DNA of 64,000 nucleotides from Terribacillus saccharophilus (GTDB taxonomy: Bacteria; Bacillota; Bacilli; Bacillales; Amphibacillaceae), in the NCBI GenBank assembly GCA_900110015.1, contig FOCD01000001.1:558001-622000 (forward strand), in the 5' to 3' direction. Position 1 is the first letter of the stretch. Every line of letters begins with the position of its first letter. Made by a program: the position numbers and the translations under genes. Shown here one piece after another: positions 17,459 to 25,801 of the stretch. The notes below the pieces were generated by a model. The model ran no database searches. It was not told the origin of the DNA and worked only from the letters and a program-made list of their open reading frames with translations.

Positions 17459-18949
17459 ATGTCAGATGCAACACAGCAATATTGGGACTTGATCAAGGAA
17501 CAAAAAGCGTATGAAGAAGCAATTGCCCTCATGCATTGGGACTTGCGGACGAAAGCACCAAAAGCCGGTATGGAATATCGGGCTGAAGCGATTAGCTATT
17601 TATCACAGCAATCGCATCGTCTATCCACATCTGACAAACTGAAAGAACTGATTGATGAACTTAAGCCGATCGCTAAGGACGAAATTCTGATCAAATCACT
17701 AGCAGAAAGTGAAAAAGAATACGATCGCAACAAGAAAATTCCTGAAGCGGAGTTTAAAGCATATATCATGCTACAATCCAAAGCTGAATCTGTTTGGGGA
17801 GAAGCTAGAGAGAAAGGTGATTTCAGTTTGCTCCAGCCTTATTTGGAGGAACTGGTCACCTATAAGAAGAAATTCGCTTCTTATTGGAATGCTGAACAGC
17901 ATGCTTATGACGTTTTGTTGGATATGTATGAGCCTGGCGTGACGATGGAGACATTGGACGAAGTGTTCCCGGCATTACGCAATTCCCTTACACATTTACT
18001 TGATCAAATCAAACAATCGAACGTAAAACCAGATACTAGTGTGCTCCAGACACATTTCTCCAAAGAACAGCAAAAAGCTTTCACAGTTTCTGTCTTGGAA
18101 AAAATGGGCTATGACTTTGAAGCGGGAAGACTGGACGATACAATTCACCCGTTTGAAATCACACTGAACCCGAAGGATGTCCGAATTACAACTCGCTACG
18201 ATGAAGAAGATTTCCGTATGGCTGTCTTTGGTACAATTCACGAAGGCGGACATGCGCTGTACGAACAGAACATAGCAGAAAAATTAGCGGCAACACCTTT
18301 AGCGAGTGGAACGAGCATGGGAATCCATGAATCTCAGTCTCTATTCTGGGAAAACTTTGTCGCACGTAGCGAAGCATTCTGGAAGGGCCATTTTGAGGAA
18401 TTCAAAACGTATGCTCCTGCATCACTGCAAGAGATTGATTTTAACACCTTCTATCAGGCAGTGAATGAAGTAAAAGCATCATTCATCCGGATTGAGGCCG
18501 ACGAATTGACATATGCTTTGCATATCATGATTCGTTATGAACTGGAAAAAGCATTATTCAAAGATGAAATTACGGTAAAAGATTTGCCGGAAATCTGGAA
18601 TAGTAAGATGGAAGAGTACCTTGGTATTGTGCCTGAAAGTGATGCCCAAGGTGTTTTACAGGATATCCACTGGTCAGGCGGGGACTTCGGTTATTTCCCA
18701 TCATACGCACTAGGTTATATGTATGCAGCCCAGTTCCATGCTAAAATGCAGGAATCTTTGGATATAGATAATCTGATAGAAAAAGGCGACTTTTCCCCGA
18801 TCAAAGCATGGTTAACGGACCAAATCCATCAATATGGAAAAGCTAAGAAGCCGTTGGAATTGCTGCAAGATGTAACGGGTGAAGGTTTGAATGCTAATTA
18901 TCTTGTAAGCTATCTGACTGAGAAATACAGTAAAATCTATCAGCTATAA
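17459..18949 (+). CDS. ypwA: Carboxypeptidase M32 (YpwA/Taq type)
   Basis: Zinc metallocarboxypeptidase, 496 residues, the usual length for M32. The catalytic HEXXH motif is HEGGH (in FGTIHEGGHALYEQ near residue 261), with the third ligand Glu in GIHESQSLFWENFVARS. Other family blocks are LMHWDLRTKAPK near the N-terminus, FEITLNPKDVRITTRY and HWSGGDFGYFPSYALG. Cytoplasmic, no signal peptide. ATG at 17459 after AAAGGGAG. A perfect bidirectional terminator separates it from the convergent lipoprotein gene. Confidence 0.95.
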   Translation: MSDATQQYWDLIKEQKAYEEAIALMHWDLRTKAPKAGMEYRAEAISYLSQQSHRLSTSDKLKELIDELKPIAKDEILIKSLAESEKEYDRNKKIPEAEFKAYIMLQSKAESVWGEAREKGDFSLLQPYLEELVTYKKKFASYWNAEQHAYDVLLDMYEPGVTMETLDEVFPALRNSLTHLLDQIKQSNVKPDTSVLQTHFSKEQQKAFTVSVLEKMGYDFEAGRLDDTIHPFEITLNPKDVRITTRYDEEDFRMAVFGTIHEGGHALYEQNIAEKLAATPLASGTSMGIHESQSLFWENFVARSEAFWKGHFEEFKTYAPASLQEIDFNTFYQAVNEVKASFIRIEADELTYALHIMIRYELEKALFKDEITVKDLPEIWNSKMEEYLGIVPESDAQGVLQDIHWSGGDFGYFPSYALGYMYAAQFHAKMQESLDIDNLIEKGDFSPIKAWLTDQIHQYGKAKKPLELLQDVTGEGLNANYLVSYLTEKYSKIYQL

Positions 18950-18950
18950 A

Positions 18951-18982
18951 AAAAACGATGCAGACTAGTCTGCATCGTTTTT
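18951..18982. terminator. Bidirectional terminator
   Basis: A perfectly self-complementary 26-28 base stretch (AAAACGATGCAGAC / GTCTGCATCGTTTT) with A and T tracts on both sides, serving ypwA on the plus strand and the lipoprotein gene on the minus strand. Confidence 0.9.
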
Positions 18983-18984
18983 CT

Positions 18985-19515
18985 TTAGCTTAATGCTGTT
19001 GCCATATTTGGCACTTGCAAGTCAGCGTCTTTATAGATTCCTTCCAAGTCAGACTGGAAAGTATCAAATTGTTTCTGAGCAGCATCGAAGTTTGGTTCAG
19101 TTTGAGAAGCATCGATTGCTTTGCTCACTTCCTCAAAATATGCTTTAAAGGATTCAAGTGAAGCAGTGAAAGCTTCTTTCTCTTCATCTGGAAGATTGCT
19201 TTCCAGTTTGTAGTCAGCAAGCTTTGCTGCACCTTCATCAGCTGCTTTTTTAGCAGCTTCAGCGGAAGTTTTAATAACATCCTCAGTTGAAGCATCATCA
19301 GCTAGAGCAGCTTGATAATCTGCAATTGGTGCATAATTAGGACTGAAATCCGCAGTAAAGTTCATTTGCGTATTAATCAGTTCCTTTTTGACACCAGTCG
19401 TTTCTGTTTTTTCTGAACCGCCGTCTGATTTACTTTGTGAATCAGCGTTGGAACAACCTGTTACAAAGATGGCTACGATAGCCGTTAACGCAAGCAAATA
19501 CATAAGCTTTTTCAC
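18985..19515 (-). CDS. Small secreted lipoprotein, unknown
   Basis: 176 residues. A type II signal peptide is clear: MKK, a hydrophobic core, and lipobox VTGCSN with lipidated Cys at about residue 21. The mature part starts with a Ser/Asp-rich linker and is otherwise an Ala/Glu/Lys/Asp-rich helical domain (DVIKTSAEAAKKAADEG, then LADYKLESNLPDEEKEAF), suggesting a helical bundle. No catalytic motif. A GGGGATG-like ribosome site precedes the ATG. Function unknown; it would sit on the outer face of the membrane. Confidence 0.8.
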   Translation of the reverse strand: MKKLMYLLALTAIVAIFVTGCSNADSQSKSDGGSEKTETTGVKKELINTQMNFTADFSPNYAPIADYQAALADDASTEDVIKTSAEAAKKAADEGAAKLADYKLESNLPDEEKEAFTASLESFKAYFEEVSKAIDASQTEPNFDAAQKQFDTFQSDLEGIYKDADLQVPNMATALS

Positions 19516-19645
19516 GCTAACATCCCCTTTCTAATTAGCTTTTTTAGTTTAATGCTAACTTTTTGAATTGTAAATACTTAGGAGAAATGTTGCGCAAGTT
19601 TGAAAAATCTAATAAATTCAACAAAACGGAATTATCATAAAATCA

Positions 19646-19673
19646 TTGAAACCGGAAACAAGAATGCTATAAT
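19646..19673 (+). promoter_or_regulatory. Sigma-A promoter candidate
   Basis: TTGAAA at 19646-19651 and TATAAT at 19668-19673 with a 16-base spacer, 33 bases upstream of the small protein gene. Confidence 0.6.
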
Positions 19674-19706
19674 TATAAGCGGATTCTGATAAAGGGGTTT
19701 TGCACG

Positions 19707-19988
19707 TTGACAAAACATAGCTTGGCCTATTTTCTAGATGATTTATGGGCAAAAGGGTTTAAACTGACTGATGAAGACATACAATTCATTTATTTTGGCA
19801 AAAATTATGCTAATGCACCTGATTGGAAAGTGATCTTTGCCGTACAAGTAACTTTGCGCTTTCAGCACGCCTTTGACGGCAGCTTCTACCTCAGTGTGCT
19901 GGATTTAATAGGAGAAGATAAGATACATACAAAAAAACAAGCAGAAGATCTGCTCTCGAGGAAAGGGTTCCAGCTTCAATATCATTGA
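19707..19988 (+). CDS. Small hypothetical protein, 93 residues
   Basis: Function unknown. Begins with TTG at 19707 following AAAGGGG. Soluble and mixed in composition, with aromatic residues (SLAYFLDDLWAKGFKLTDED, then FIYFGKNYANAPDWKVIF). It looks like a conserved single-domain Bacillus protein, but I cannot name the family. Its 3' end overlaps the convergent RNase H-like gene by seven bases. Confidence 0.7.
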   Translation: MTKHSLAYFLDDLWAKGFKLTDEDIQFIYFGKNYANAPDWKVIFAVQVTLRFQHAFDGSFYLSVLDLIGEDKIHTKKQAEDLLSRKGFQLQYH

Positions 19989-20374
19989 GTCTGGCGAATC
20001 GCTTCCCGAGCAAGCTGATCTGCTGCTTTGTTTTGTTTTTCCGGTATCCATTTAATAAAGAAATGAGGGAACTGCCGGCTAAGCTGCATAATTTGTTCTA
20101 ATAGCGGCTGGAATTCCTTGTTTTTTGTATATTCCTTGTCGATAGCTTGCACAGCCGCTTGGGAATCCGAGCGCAAGGAGATGATATCGTCGGGGTGATC
20201 GCTCTGACATATTTCCAGTGCTTTGATGATGGCCCAAAACTCGGCATGATGATTTGTCATTATATCAAGCGGTATGCTGTATGACTGGCGCGCGCCATCT
20301 TTTATAATCACGATACCTGCGCCGCTTTGCCCTGGATTACCACTAGTGGCACCATCCGTATATACCTCGATCAA
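19982..20374 (-). CDS. RNase H-fold protein (YpdQ/RnhA-like)
   Basis: 130 residues with the RNase HI fold. The four carboxylates expected for catalysis are present: Asp7 in YTDGATSGNPG, Glu45 in HHAEFWA, Asp70 in LRSDSQ and Asp119 in NKAADQLARE. It lacks the basic protrusion and N-terminal hybrid-binding domain of longer enzymes. All four residues being retained suggests RNA:DNA hybrid cleavage, although the B. subtilis relative has weak or no activity. It is the downstream gene of a pair with the transporter. Confidence 0.85.
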   Translation of the reverse strand: MIEVYTDGATSGNPGQSGAGIVIIKDGARQSYSIPLDIMTNHHAEFWAIIKALEICQSDHPDDIISLRSDSQAAVQAIDKEYTKNKEFQPLLEQIMQLSRQFPHFFIKWIPEKQNKAADQLAREAIRQTQ

Positions 20375-20386
20375 TATCTTTGCCTC

Positions 20387-21070
20387 CTAATCGTTGATTT
20401 GCTTGTACATTCGTTTTGCTCCGTAAAGAAACGGTGTCGAGATGATGCTGACCACGAATTTCAACAAATATGTTGAGATGAAGATCTCAATCCATACTGA
20501 CCATTCATATGTCCCTGCGAAGGCGATCGTACAGAAAACGAGCGTATCTAGCAGCTGACTGAGCATTGTGCTGCCATTGTTTCGCACCCAAAGATATTTA
20601 TCATTTGGGAGCATTCTCTTAACGAGGGCATATAACCAGACATCCACATATTGACTGATGCCGTATGCAATCAAGCTTCCAAGTGCGACTCGCGGCAAGA
20701 ATCCGAATATCGTGCTAAGGGATGAATTCGCAATGTCGCTTGGCGCCGGATCGAACACAAGAACAATCTGCATGATGATTGTCATAATGATCAGGGTAGA
20801 AAAGCCGAGACCCACTGCTTTTCTAGCGATTTTCTTACCATAATTCTCATTCAGTATATCTGAAGCCAAGAAAATGGTTCCATATATGATATTTCCCATT
20901 GTCGCTGTCAAACCGAACAGCTCAATCGTCTTCGTCACTTGTATATTCGCCAATACTGTAGCCATACCAACCCATACGAACAACCCGAGACGTCCGAACA
21001 GCCGATACATGATTAACAGCAGGACAAAATTTATAATTGCAAAGACAATCCAAAGTAAATCGTTATTCAA
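20387..21070 (-). CDS. Queuosine precursor transporter (YpdP/YhhQ family)
   Basis: 227-residue membrane protein with six or so helices of the COG1738/VUT family, which imports queuosine precursors such as preQ0/preQ1. Typical blocks: MGNIIYGTIFLASDILNENYGKK with the acidic-polar loop, AYGISQYVDVWLYALVKR, and TMLSQLLDTLVFCTIAF. The TTG at 21070 is chosen since AGGAGGAG precedes it; the open frame reaches 21127 without a ribosome site. Upstream I looked for a preQ1 riboswitch and saw none. Sigma-A promoter at 21110-21138. Confidence 0.85.
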   Translation of the reverse strand: MNNDLLWIVFAIINFVLLLIMYRLFGRLGLFVWVGMATVLANIQVTKTIELFGLTATMGNIIYGTIFLASDILNENYGKKIARKAVGLGFSTLIIMTIIMQIVLVFDPAPSDIANSSLSTIFGFLPRVALGSLIAYGISQYVDVWLYALVKRMLPNDKYLWVRNNGSTMLSQLLDTLVFCTIAFAGTYEWSVWIEIFISTYLLKFVVSIISTPFLYGAKRMYKQIND

Positions 21071-21109
21071 TACTGCTCCTCCTAGAGAAAAAACTTTAGA
21101 CAATGGAAG

Positions 21110-21138
21110 AGTATACGCGCTTTTCACAACGTATGCAA
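21110..21138 (-). promoter_or_regulatory. Sigma-A promoter of the transporter gene
   Basis: On the minus strand TTGCAT (21138-21133) and TATACT (21115-21110) with a 17-base spacer; about 40 bases upstream of the TTG start. Confidence 0.65.
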
Positions 21139-21160
21139 CTTAGTACAGGGTATGTATACA

Positions 21161-21194
21161 GAAAAGCGACAACCCATTGGATTGCCGCTTAGAG
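21161..21194 (-). terminator. Terminator after the cold-shock gene
   Basis: Minus-strand imperfect stem AAGCGGCAATCC / GGGTTGTCGCTT followed by TTCTGT; lies just past the csp stop. Confidence 0.65.
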
Positions 21195-21199
21195 TTATA

Positions 21200-21400
21200 T
21201 TAGACTTTTTCTACGTTAGCTGCTTGAGGTCCTCTTTCGCCTTCGATTACTTCAAAGGATACTTCCTGACCTTCTTCAAGATTCTTGAAGCCTTCTTCCT
21301 GGATGGCGGAGTAATGTACAAACACATCGTTACCGTCCTCTACTTGAATGAATCCGTAACCTTTTTCAGCGTTGAACCACTTTACAATTCCGTTTGGCAT
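21200..21400 (-). CDS. Cold-shock protein (CspA/CspB family)
   Basis: 66-residue OB-fold single-stranded nucleic-acid-binding protein and RNA chaperone. RNP1 is KGYGFIQV and RNP2 is [15 protein letters not shown] and the acidic surface are standard. Closest in style to B. subtilis CspD/CspB. ATG preceded by AGGAGGATAAGGAAT. A long leader (about 155 bases) from the promoter at 21562-21590 contains a terminator-like hairpin, so the gene may be controlled after initiation. Confidence 0.95.
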   Translation of the reverse strand: MPNGIVKWFNAEKGYGFIQVEDGNDVFVHYSAIQEEGFKNLEEGQEVSFEVIEGERGPQAANVEKV

Positions 21401-21469
21401 ATTCCTTATCCTCCTAAAGACGTTTCACAGAAAACGCATGTAATAATACAAAAAAGACGTGCATGAATT

Positions 21470-21524
21470 AAAAAAGGCAGTCTGCTAGAAGGGCGGAATT
21501 ACTTAGCTCTTCTAACAAGCTGCC
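21470..21524 (-). promoter_or_regulatory. Terminator-like hairpin in the csp leader
   Basis: On the minus strand arms 21524-21509 and 21491-21476 (GGCAGCTTGTTAGAAG with CTTCTAGCAGACTGCC) form a 16-base stem with about two defects and are followed by six T residues. It lies between promoter and gene, 70 bases before the start codon, and could be an attenuator or end a short RNA. Confidence 0.6.
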
Positions 21525-21561
21525 ATTGTTCTTATTCCGCTCATCTTGTTTGCTTGACACA

Positions 21562-21590
21562 AATATAGCTCATTTTAAAATATGCGTCAA
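21562..21590 (-). promoter_or_regulatory. Sigma-A promoter of the cold-shock gene
   Basis: Minus-strand TTGACG (21590-21585) and TATATT (21567-21562) with a 17-base spacer. Predicted transcript start near 21555. Confidence 0.75.
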
Positions 21591-21781
21591 GTAGAGAGAA
21601 ATGGCGCTTTGTTGGGAAAGTAATCGCTTTCTGAATGAATTGAAAGGCTGTATTTTGTCTTCTTTCTTGTCAATTTGCGACATTTTATGTTTTTTCATGA
21701 CTGGCAATGCTCTTCGTTGATGGCTTGATGTGATTCTATTACAATATAATAAATCGTATGTTGTCGGAAGGAGGCGGAGGT

Positions 21782-22633
21782 TTGACAATTCAAATCGGTG
21801 TAACCGGGTGGGGAGATCACGATAAATTATACCCAGATGCAAAAGCTAGGCAGCAGAAATTGAAAACATATGCAACCCATTTTGATGTTGTCGAAGTAGA
21901 TTCTTCCTTCTACGCCATTCAGTCTGTCAGTAATTATACAAAATGGGCAGAAGAAACACCTGATCATTTTTCGTTTATTATTAAAGCGCATCAAGACATG
22001 ACTGGCCAGAGCCGGAAAAAGATGACGCGAGCAGAAGCGTCATCACTATTTGAACATTTTTTGGCATCAATTCAGCCCATAATAGAAGCAAATAAGCTAG
22101 CTGCGGTCCTTTTCCAGTTTCCTCCTTGGTTCCAGGTGGAAAAGACAAGCATCGATAGACTCCGTTTTATTCGTGAGCTGACAAAAGGGCTGCCGGTAGC
22201 GATTGAATTTCGTAATCAGTCCTGGTATGCAGAGGAATACAGAGACAAGACACTTCATCTGTTGCGTGAGCTAGAATTCATACATACAGTTTGCGATGAA
22301 CCGCAGGCAGGGAGTGGTTCTGTGCCAGCAATTCCTGAAGCCACAAACGACCATCTGACGCTTGTGCGCTTCCACGGACGGAATGTACATGGCTGGAATC
22401 AAAACGGTCGCGATGATTGGCGAAAAGTCCGTTTTCTTTATCGATACAATTCGACTGAATTAAAGGAGTGGCGGGATACTGCATTGGAGTTAGAGCATTC
22501 CAGCACACGTGTCATTTTGCTATTTAATAATAATTCCGGCGGAGATGCCAGTGATAATGCCAAAGAAATGATGCAGCTACTTGGACAGAAGCTTCCGGAT
22601 CCGCCGCCAGAACAACTGAACTTATTTGACTAG
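21782..22633 (+). CDS. DUF72 family protein (YunF-like)
   Basis: TIM-barrel DUF72 protein of unknown reaction, about 283 residues. Conserved blocks include IGVTGWGDHDKLYP, HFDVVEVDSSFYAIQ, FSFIIKAHQDMTGQ, VLFQFPPWF, PVAIEFRNQSWY and LVRFHGRN...GW, ending with a short acidic tail LNLFD. The TTG at 21782 after GGAGGCGGAGG is preferred to the upstream ATG at 21758, which would overlap the ribosome site. Followed at 13 bases by the HD hydrolase gene. Confidence 0.85.
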   Translation: MTIQIGVTGWGDHDKLYPDAKARQQKLKTYATHFDVVEVDSSFYAIQSVSNYTKWAEETPDHFSFIIKAHQDMTGQSRKKMTRAEASSLFEHFLASIQPIIEANKLAAVLFQFPPWFQVEKTSIDRLRFIRELTKGLPVAIEFRNQSWYAEEYRDKTLHLLRELEFIHTVCDEPQAGSGSVPAIPEATNDHLTLVRFHGRNVHGWNQNGRDDWRKVRFLYRYNSTELKEWRDTALELEHSSTRVILLFNNNSGGDASDNAKEMMQLLGQKLPDPPPEQLNLFD

Positions 22634-22645
22634 GAAGGGCGATGA

Positions 22646-23263
22646 ATGATGGAACAGAAAAGACAATTAGAAGAGATGGAGCGTTATGCATATACCATAT
22701 TTCGTAAAGATGCTACTGGGCACGATTTCTACCACATGAAACGGGTAGCTAAGATGGGACGGAAAATCGCGTTCGAAGAAGGTGCTGATCCGTTCCTGAC
22801 AGAGGCAATTGGATGGATGCATGATATTGGTGACCATAAACTGTTTGATGAGCCGGCAGACGCTGTGGCTGAGGCACAAGGTTTTCTGCGGCGCATTGAA
22901 TTGGAAGAGCATGTAATTCAGGATATCTTCCACGCATGCCGCAACATTTCCTTCAGTAAAGGGCGTACTCCTGATACATTGGAAGGAAAGATCATTCAGG
23001 ATGCAGATCGTTTGGATGCAATAGGTGCTATCGGAATCGCTCGGACATTTGCATTTGGCGGAGCAGCCAGCCGCCTCATCCACTGGCCTAATGACCCCAA
23101 GCATTCGAGCATACAGCATTTTTATGATAAACTATTGAAATTGAAAGAAACACTGCATACAAAAACAGCATTGCGTATGGCTGAATCGAGACATGCTTAC
23201 ATGCAAGACTTCCTGAACCGATTTTTCGAGGAGTGGGAGATGCCGTGTGATGATATACGATAA
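22646..23263 (+). CDS. HD-domain phosphohydrolase
   Basis: 205 residues of the HD superfamily (COG1418 type, similar to YpgQ/YedJ). Metal ligands are visible as His in DFYHMKRV (about residue 33), the His-Asp pair in WMHDIGDHK (about residue 59), and Asp in IIQDADRLDAIGAIGIAR. B. subtilis YpgQ is a nucleotide pyrophosphohydrolase; the substrate here is not known. Two or three candidate ATG codons (22646, 22649) lie after AAGGGCGATG. It precedes thyA by 14 bases. Confidence 0.85.
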   Translation: MMEQKRQLEEMERYAYTIFRKDATGHDFYHMKRVAKMGRKIAFEEGADPFLTEAIGWMHDIGDHKLFDEPADAVAEAQGFLRRIELEEHVIQDIFHACRNISFSKGRTPDTLEGKIIQDADRLDAIGAIGIARTFAFGGAASRLIHWPNDPKHSSIQHFYDKLLKLKETLHTKTALRMAESRHAYMQDFLNRFFEEWEMPCDDIR

Positions 23264-23277
23264 AGGAATGATATATT

Positions 23278-24234
23278 ATGACAACCTCTGAACAAGCATA
23301 TTTGGATCTATGCAAATATGTTCTTGAAAATGGCACTAAAAAAGAAGATCGCACAGGCACTGGCACAGTTTCTGTTTTCGGCTACCAGATGCGCTTTGAC
23401 CTGCAAAAAGGTTTTCCGTTGCTTACAACAAAAAAAGTCCCTTTCCGACTGATTGCAAGCGAACTGCTTTGGTTCCTTAAGGGAGATACAAATATTCGCT
23501 ATTTGCTGCAGCACAACAATAACATCTGGAATGAATGGGCGTTTAAAAACTGGGTGGAAAGTGCAGCATATGACGGACCGGATATGACTGATTTCGGACG
23601 ACGTTCTCTGCAGGATGATAGCTTCCGAAAAACATACGAAACACAAATGGAGCGATTCAAGCAGCTGATTTTAACTGATGATAGCTTTAGCGAACGTTTT
23701 GGCCATCTTGGAGACGTGTATGGAAAGCAGTGGCGAAACTGGAAAACAACACAAGGCGAAAGTATCGATCAATTGCAAGACATAATTGAAACGATCAAGA
23801 AAAATCCAGACTCCAGAAGATTGATAGTTTCCGCGTGGAATCCGGAAGATGTACCATCGATGGCCCTGCCGCCTTGTCATACGATGTTCCAATTCTATGT
23901 AGCAAACAATAAACTTTCTTGCCAGCTTTATCAGCGCAGCGGCGATATTTTCCTTGGTATCCCGTTTAATATTGCCAGCTATAGTTTGCTGACGCATATG
24001 ATCGCCAAAGAATGCGGATTGGAAGTCGGGGAATTCATCCATACAATTGGAGACGCGCATTTATATACGAATCATCTTGAGCAAGTTGAAACGCAGCTAA
24101 GCCGTACACCAAAAGCATTGCCAACATTACAGATTAAAGACAGCTTGCATTCTGTTTTCGATGCTTCCATGGACGACTTGGAAATCATCGGGTATGAACC
24201 GCATCCTGCTATTAAAGCGCCAGTTGCTGTATAA
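23278..24234 (+). CDS. thyA: Thymidylate synthase
   Basis: Folate-dependent methylation of dUMP to dTMP. 318 residues, the longer form common in Staphylococcus and Lactobacillus, with an insertion around residues 85-140. Catalytic Cys is at about residue 200 in [40 protein letters not shown] and DAHLYTNH complete the active site. Immediately followed by dihydrofolate reductase, which regenerates the folate it consumes. Confidence 0.97.
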   Translation: MTTSEQAYLDLCKYVLENGTKKEDRTGTGTVSVFGYQMRFDLQKGFPLLTTKKVPFRLIASELLWFLKGDTNIRYLLQHNNNIWNEWAFKNWVESAAYDGPDMTDFGRRSLQDDSFRKTYETQMERFKQLILTDDSFSERFGHLGDVYGKQWRNWKTTQGESIDQLQDIIETIKKNPDSRRLIVSAWNPEDVPSMALPPCHTMFQFYVANNKLSCQLYQRSGDIFLGIPFNIASYSLLTHMIAKECGLEVGEFIHTIGDAHLYTNHLEQVETQLSRTPKALPTLQIKDSLHSVFDASMDDLEIIGYEPHPAIKAPVAV

Positions 24235-24246
24235 GGAGGGACAAGT

Positions 24247-24741
24247 TTGATTTCATTATTATTTGCAATGGATCAGAACCGAGGTATCGGATATAAAAAT
24301 GACCTTCCATGGAGACTTCCGCGTGATCTGCGATTCTTCAAAGAAAAGACGACTGGTCAAATCATCGTTATGGGAAGGAAGACGCTCGATTCGATGAATG
24401 GTGCACTGCCGAATCGGACGAATGTTGTGCTTACGAGAGATAAAGCGTTCCAAGCAGAAAATATTACTACTTTGCATGATGTGAAAGAAATAAAAGATTT
24501 GGCGGACAAGTACTCTGAAAAAGAAATCTTTGTTATCGGTGGAAGTGAGATTTTTTCACAGACATTGGATATCGCTGATCGTATTTATATGACGTATATA
24601 GAGGAAAGCTTTCCAGCAGATACGCACTTCCCAGACTTTCCATTGAAAGAGTGGAAGGAAACATCACGTGAGAAAGGCGTCAAAGACGAACGGAATCCAT
24701 ACGATTATTATTTTATCCAATATGATCGGGTAAGGCAGTAA
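24247..24741 (+). CDS. folA: Dihydrofolate reductase
   Basis: NADPH-dependent reduction of dihydrofolate to tetrahydrofolate. 164 residues: GIGYKNDLPWRLPRDLRFFK (substrate and Met20 loop, acidic residue Asp in KNDLPW), VMGRKTLDS, FVIGGSEIF, and the C-terminal TYIEESFPADTHFP. TTG start at 24247 after AAGGAGGG, 12 bases behind thyA. Target of trimethoprim. Confidence 0.95.
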   Translation: MISLLFAMDQNRGIGYKNDLPWRLPRDLRFFKEKTTGQIIVMGRKTLDSMNGALPNRTNVVLTRDKAFQAENITTLHDVKEIKDLADKYSEKEIFVIGGSEIFSQTLDIADRIYMTYIEESFPADTHFPDFPLKEWKETSREKGVKDERNPYDYYFIQYDRVRQ

Positions 24742-24852
24742 ATGCTGTATGTATTTTTGCCGCCTGTTTTTTTCTTCTTACTTATAGTGCTGACAATTTA
24801 TTATCCGGTGTGGAGGAAGAAGAGCGAAGTACAACCGAGAGAAGGTGAATAA
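24742..24852 (+). CDS. Small single-helix membrane protein, 36 residues
   Basis: ATG at 24742 directly abuts the dihydrofolate reductase stop (TAAATG) and runs 36 codons to TAA at 24852, which itself touches the ATG of the next gene. The product has one strong hydrophobic stretch (MLYVFLPPVFFFLLIVLTIY) and a basic-acidic tail (RKKSEVQPREGE), so it should be a single-pass membrane peptide. No ribosome site other than TAAGGCAG upstream; coupling to dfrA is likely. Function unknown. Confidence 0.55.
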   Translation: MLYVFLPPVFFFLLIVLTIYYPVWRKKSEVQPREGE

Positions 24853-25068
24853 ATGCGTTCTTTTTATCATTTTATGATGACATACCGAGGACGAAAGAAA
24901 CCAACGGATGAGAGCCAGCTTGCTGACTGGATGTTTGGAGATCATAATTTCCCAAAACATAGCTCATCTTACGACGAAATCAGCGAATACTTGGAATGGA
25001 ACAGTCCTTTCCATGGAGCGCTGCAGGTTTTTGATCGTCTATGGAGAACTTATGAAGCAACAGAATAA
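24853..25068 (+). CDS. yozE: YozE-like protein (UPF0346)
   Basis: 71 residues of the YozE family: SFYHFMMTYRG at the N-terminus, then ADWMFGDHNFPKHSSSYDEISEYLEWN and a C-terminal FDRLWRTYEA. The structure of the B. subtilis protein is a small helical domain; no biochemical role is known. Start codon overlaps the upstream small gene; GAAGGTG provides the ribosome site. Terminator follows. Confidence 0.85.
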   Translation: MRSFYHFMMTYRGRKKPTDESQLADWMFGDHNFPKHSSSYDEISEYLEWNSPFHGALQVFDRLWRTYEATE

Positions 25069-25079
25069 CTGATTATTAT

Positions 25080-25108
25080 GCCTGTATCAGCAGATACAGG
25101 CATTTTTT
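25080..25108 (+). terminator. Terminator after yozE-like gene
   Basis: Stem TGCCTGTATC / GATACAGGCA and a TTTTTT run. Confidence 0.9.
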
Positions 25109-25142
25109 GTACCATTTTCAGGTAAAATTTTGTCAAATGTCA

Positions 25143-25171
25143 TTGAAAGTTCAGATATTTATTTATACTAT
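25143..25171 (+). promoter_or_regulatory. Sigma-A promoter of the plsY operon
   Basis: TTGAAA at 25143-25148 and TACTAT at 25166-25171 with a 17-base spacer (an overlapping TATACT at 25164 gives 15). It lies 28 bases before the plsY ATG. Confidence 0.6.
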
Positions 25172-25198
25172 GGAACTAATGCAAGGTGGTGTAATTTT

Positions 25199-25795
25199 AT
25201 GGAAGCCGTCGGGCTCGCTTTAATAAGTATCATATTGGCATATCTGCTTGGCTCTCAAAATGGCGCCTATTATATGATGAAATGGAAGCATGGGATCGAT
25301 ATCCGCACGACTGGAAGCGGGAACGCAGGGGCAACGAATGCCGGAAGAGCAATGGGGAAGACAGGTTTCTTTTGGGTGCTTGTCTTCGATTTAGCTAAAG
25401 GAATGCTAGCTGTGCTGCTTATCCGCTGGAGCGGTCAGACTGAACTTGTTGCGGGCTTGGGTGTTATTGCAGCAGTAATGGGTCATATATTCCCCATTCA
25501 GCTCCGCTTTAAAGGTGGAAAAGGAATAGCAGTTTCCCTCGGGGCATTTGTCATTTTCTCTTATCAAGCAACATTCCTGCTGCTTGCTGTTTTTCTATGT
25601 ATCTATCTTTTCCTTAGAAGATTCAGCATCTCAGGATTACTTGCTTATGCCGGTACAGCCGTGCTGCTTCCATTTTTACGATTGGACATGCTAACTATTG
25701 CTATTTACGTTGTAGTGACTGTCCTTATCCTGGCAGCCCATCATACGCATTTGAAAGCTGCTTGGAGCTATTTGCTATTACGTAATGAAAGGTGA
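25199..25795 (+). CDS. PlsY-family acyl-phosphate glycerol-3-phosphate acyltransferase
   Basis: Transfers an acyl chain from acyl-phosphate to glycerol 3-phosphate in the membrane. 198 residues, five or more helices. The three PlsY signature loops are present: LGSQNGAYYMMK, the TGSGNAGATNAGRAMGK phosphate loop and FKGGKGIAVSLG. ATG at 25199 follows AAGGTGG. In PlsY the first loop is normally SIPFG-like; here it is SQNGA, an unusual variant. It begins a three-gene operon (7 bases to the next gene), so it may act in a dedicated lipid pathway rather than being the housekeeping PlsY. Confidence 0.85.
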   Translation: MEAVGLALISIILAYLLGSQNGAYYMMKWKHGIDIRTTGSGNAGATNAGRAMGKTGFFWVLVFDLAKGMLAVLLIRWSGQTELVAGLGVIAAVMGHIFPIQLRFKGGKGIAVSLGAFVIFSYQATFLLLAVFLCIYLFLRRFSISGLLAYAGTAVLLPFLRLDMLTIAIYVVVTVLILAAHHTHLKAAWSYLLLRNER

Positions 25796-25801
25796 CTTAC
25801 G

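Noticed and set aside
21071..21150. PreQ1 riboswitch upstream of the queuosine-precursor transporter
   Set aside because: The leader is only about 35 bases after the predicted start and lacks the hairpin plus A-rich tail of preQ1 aptamers.
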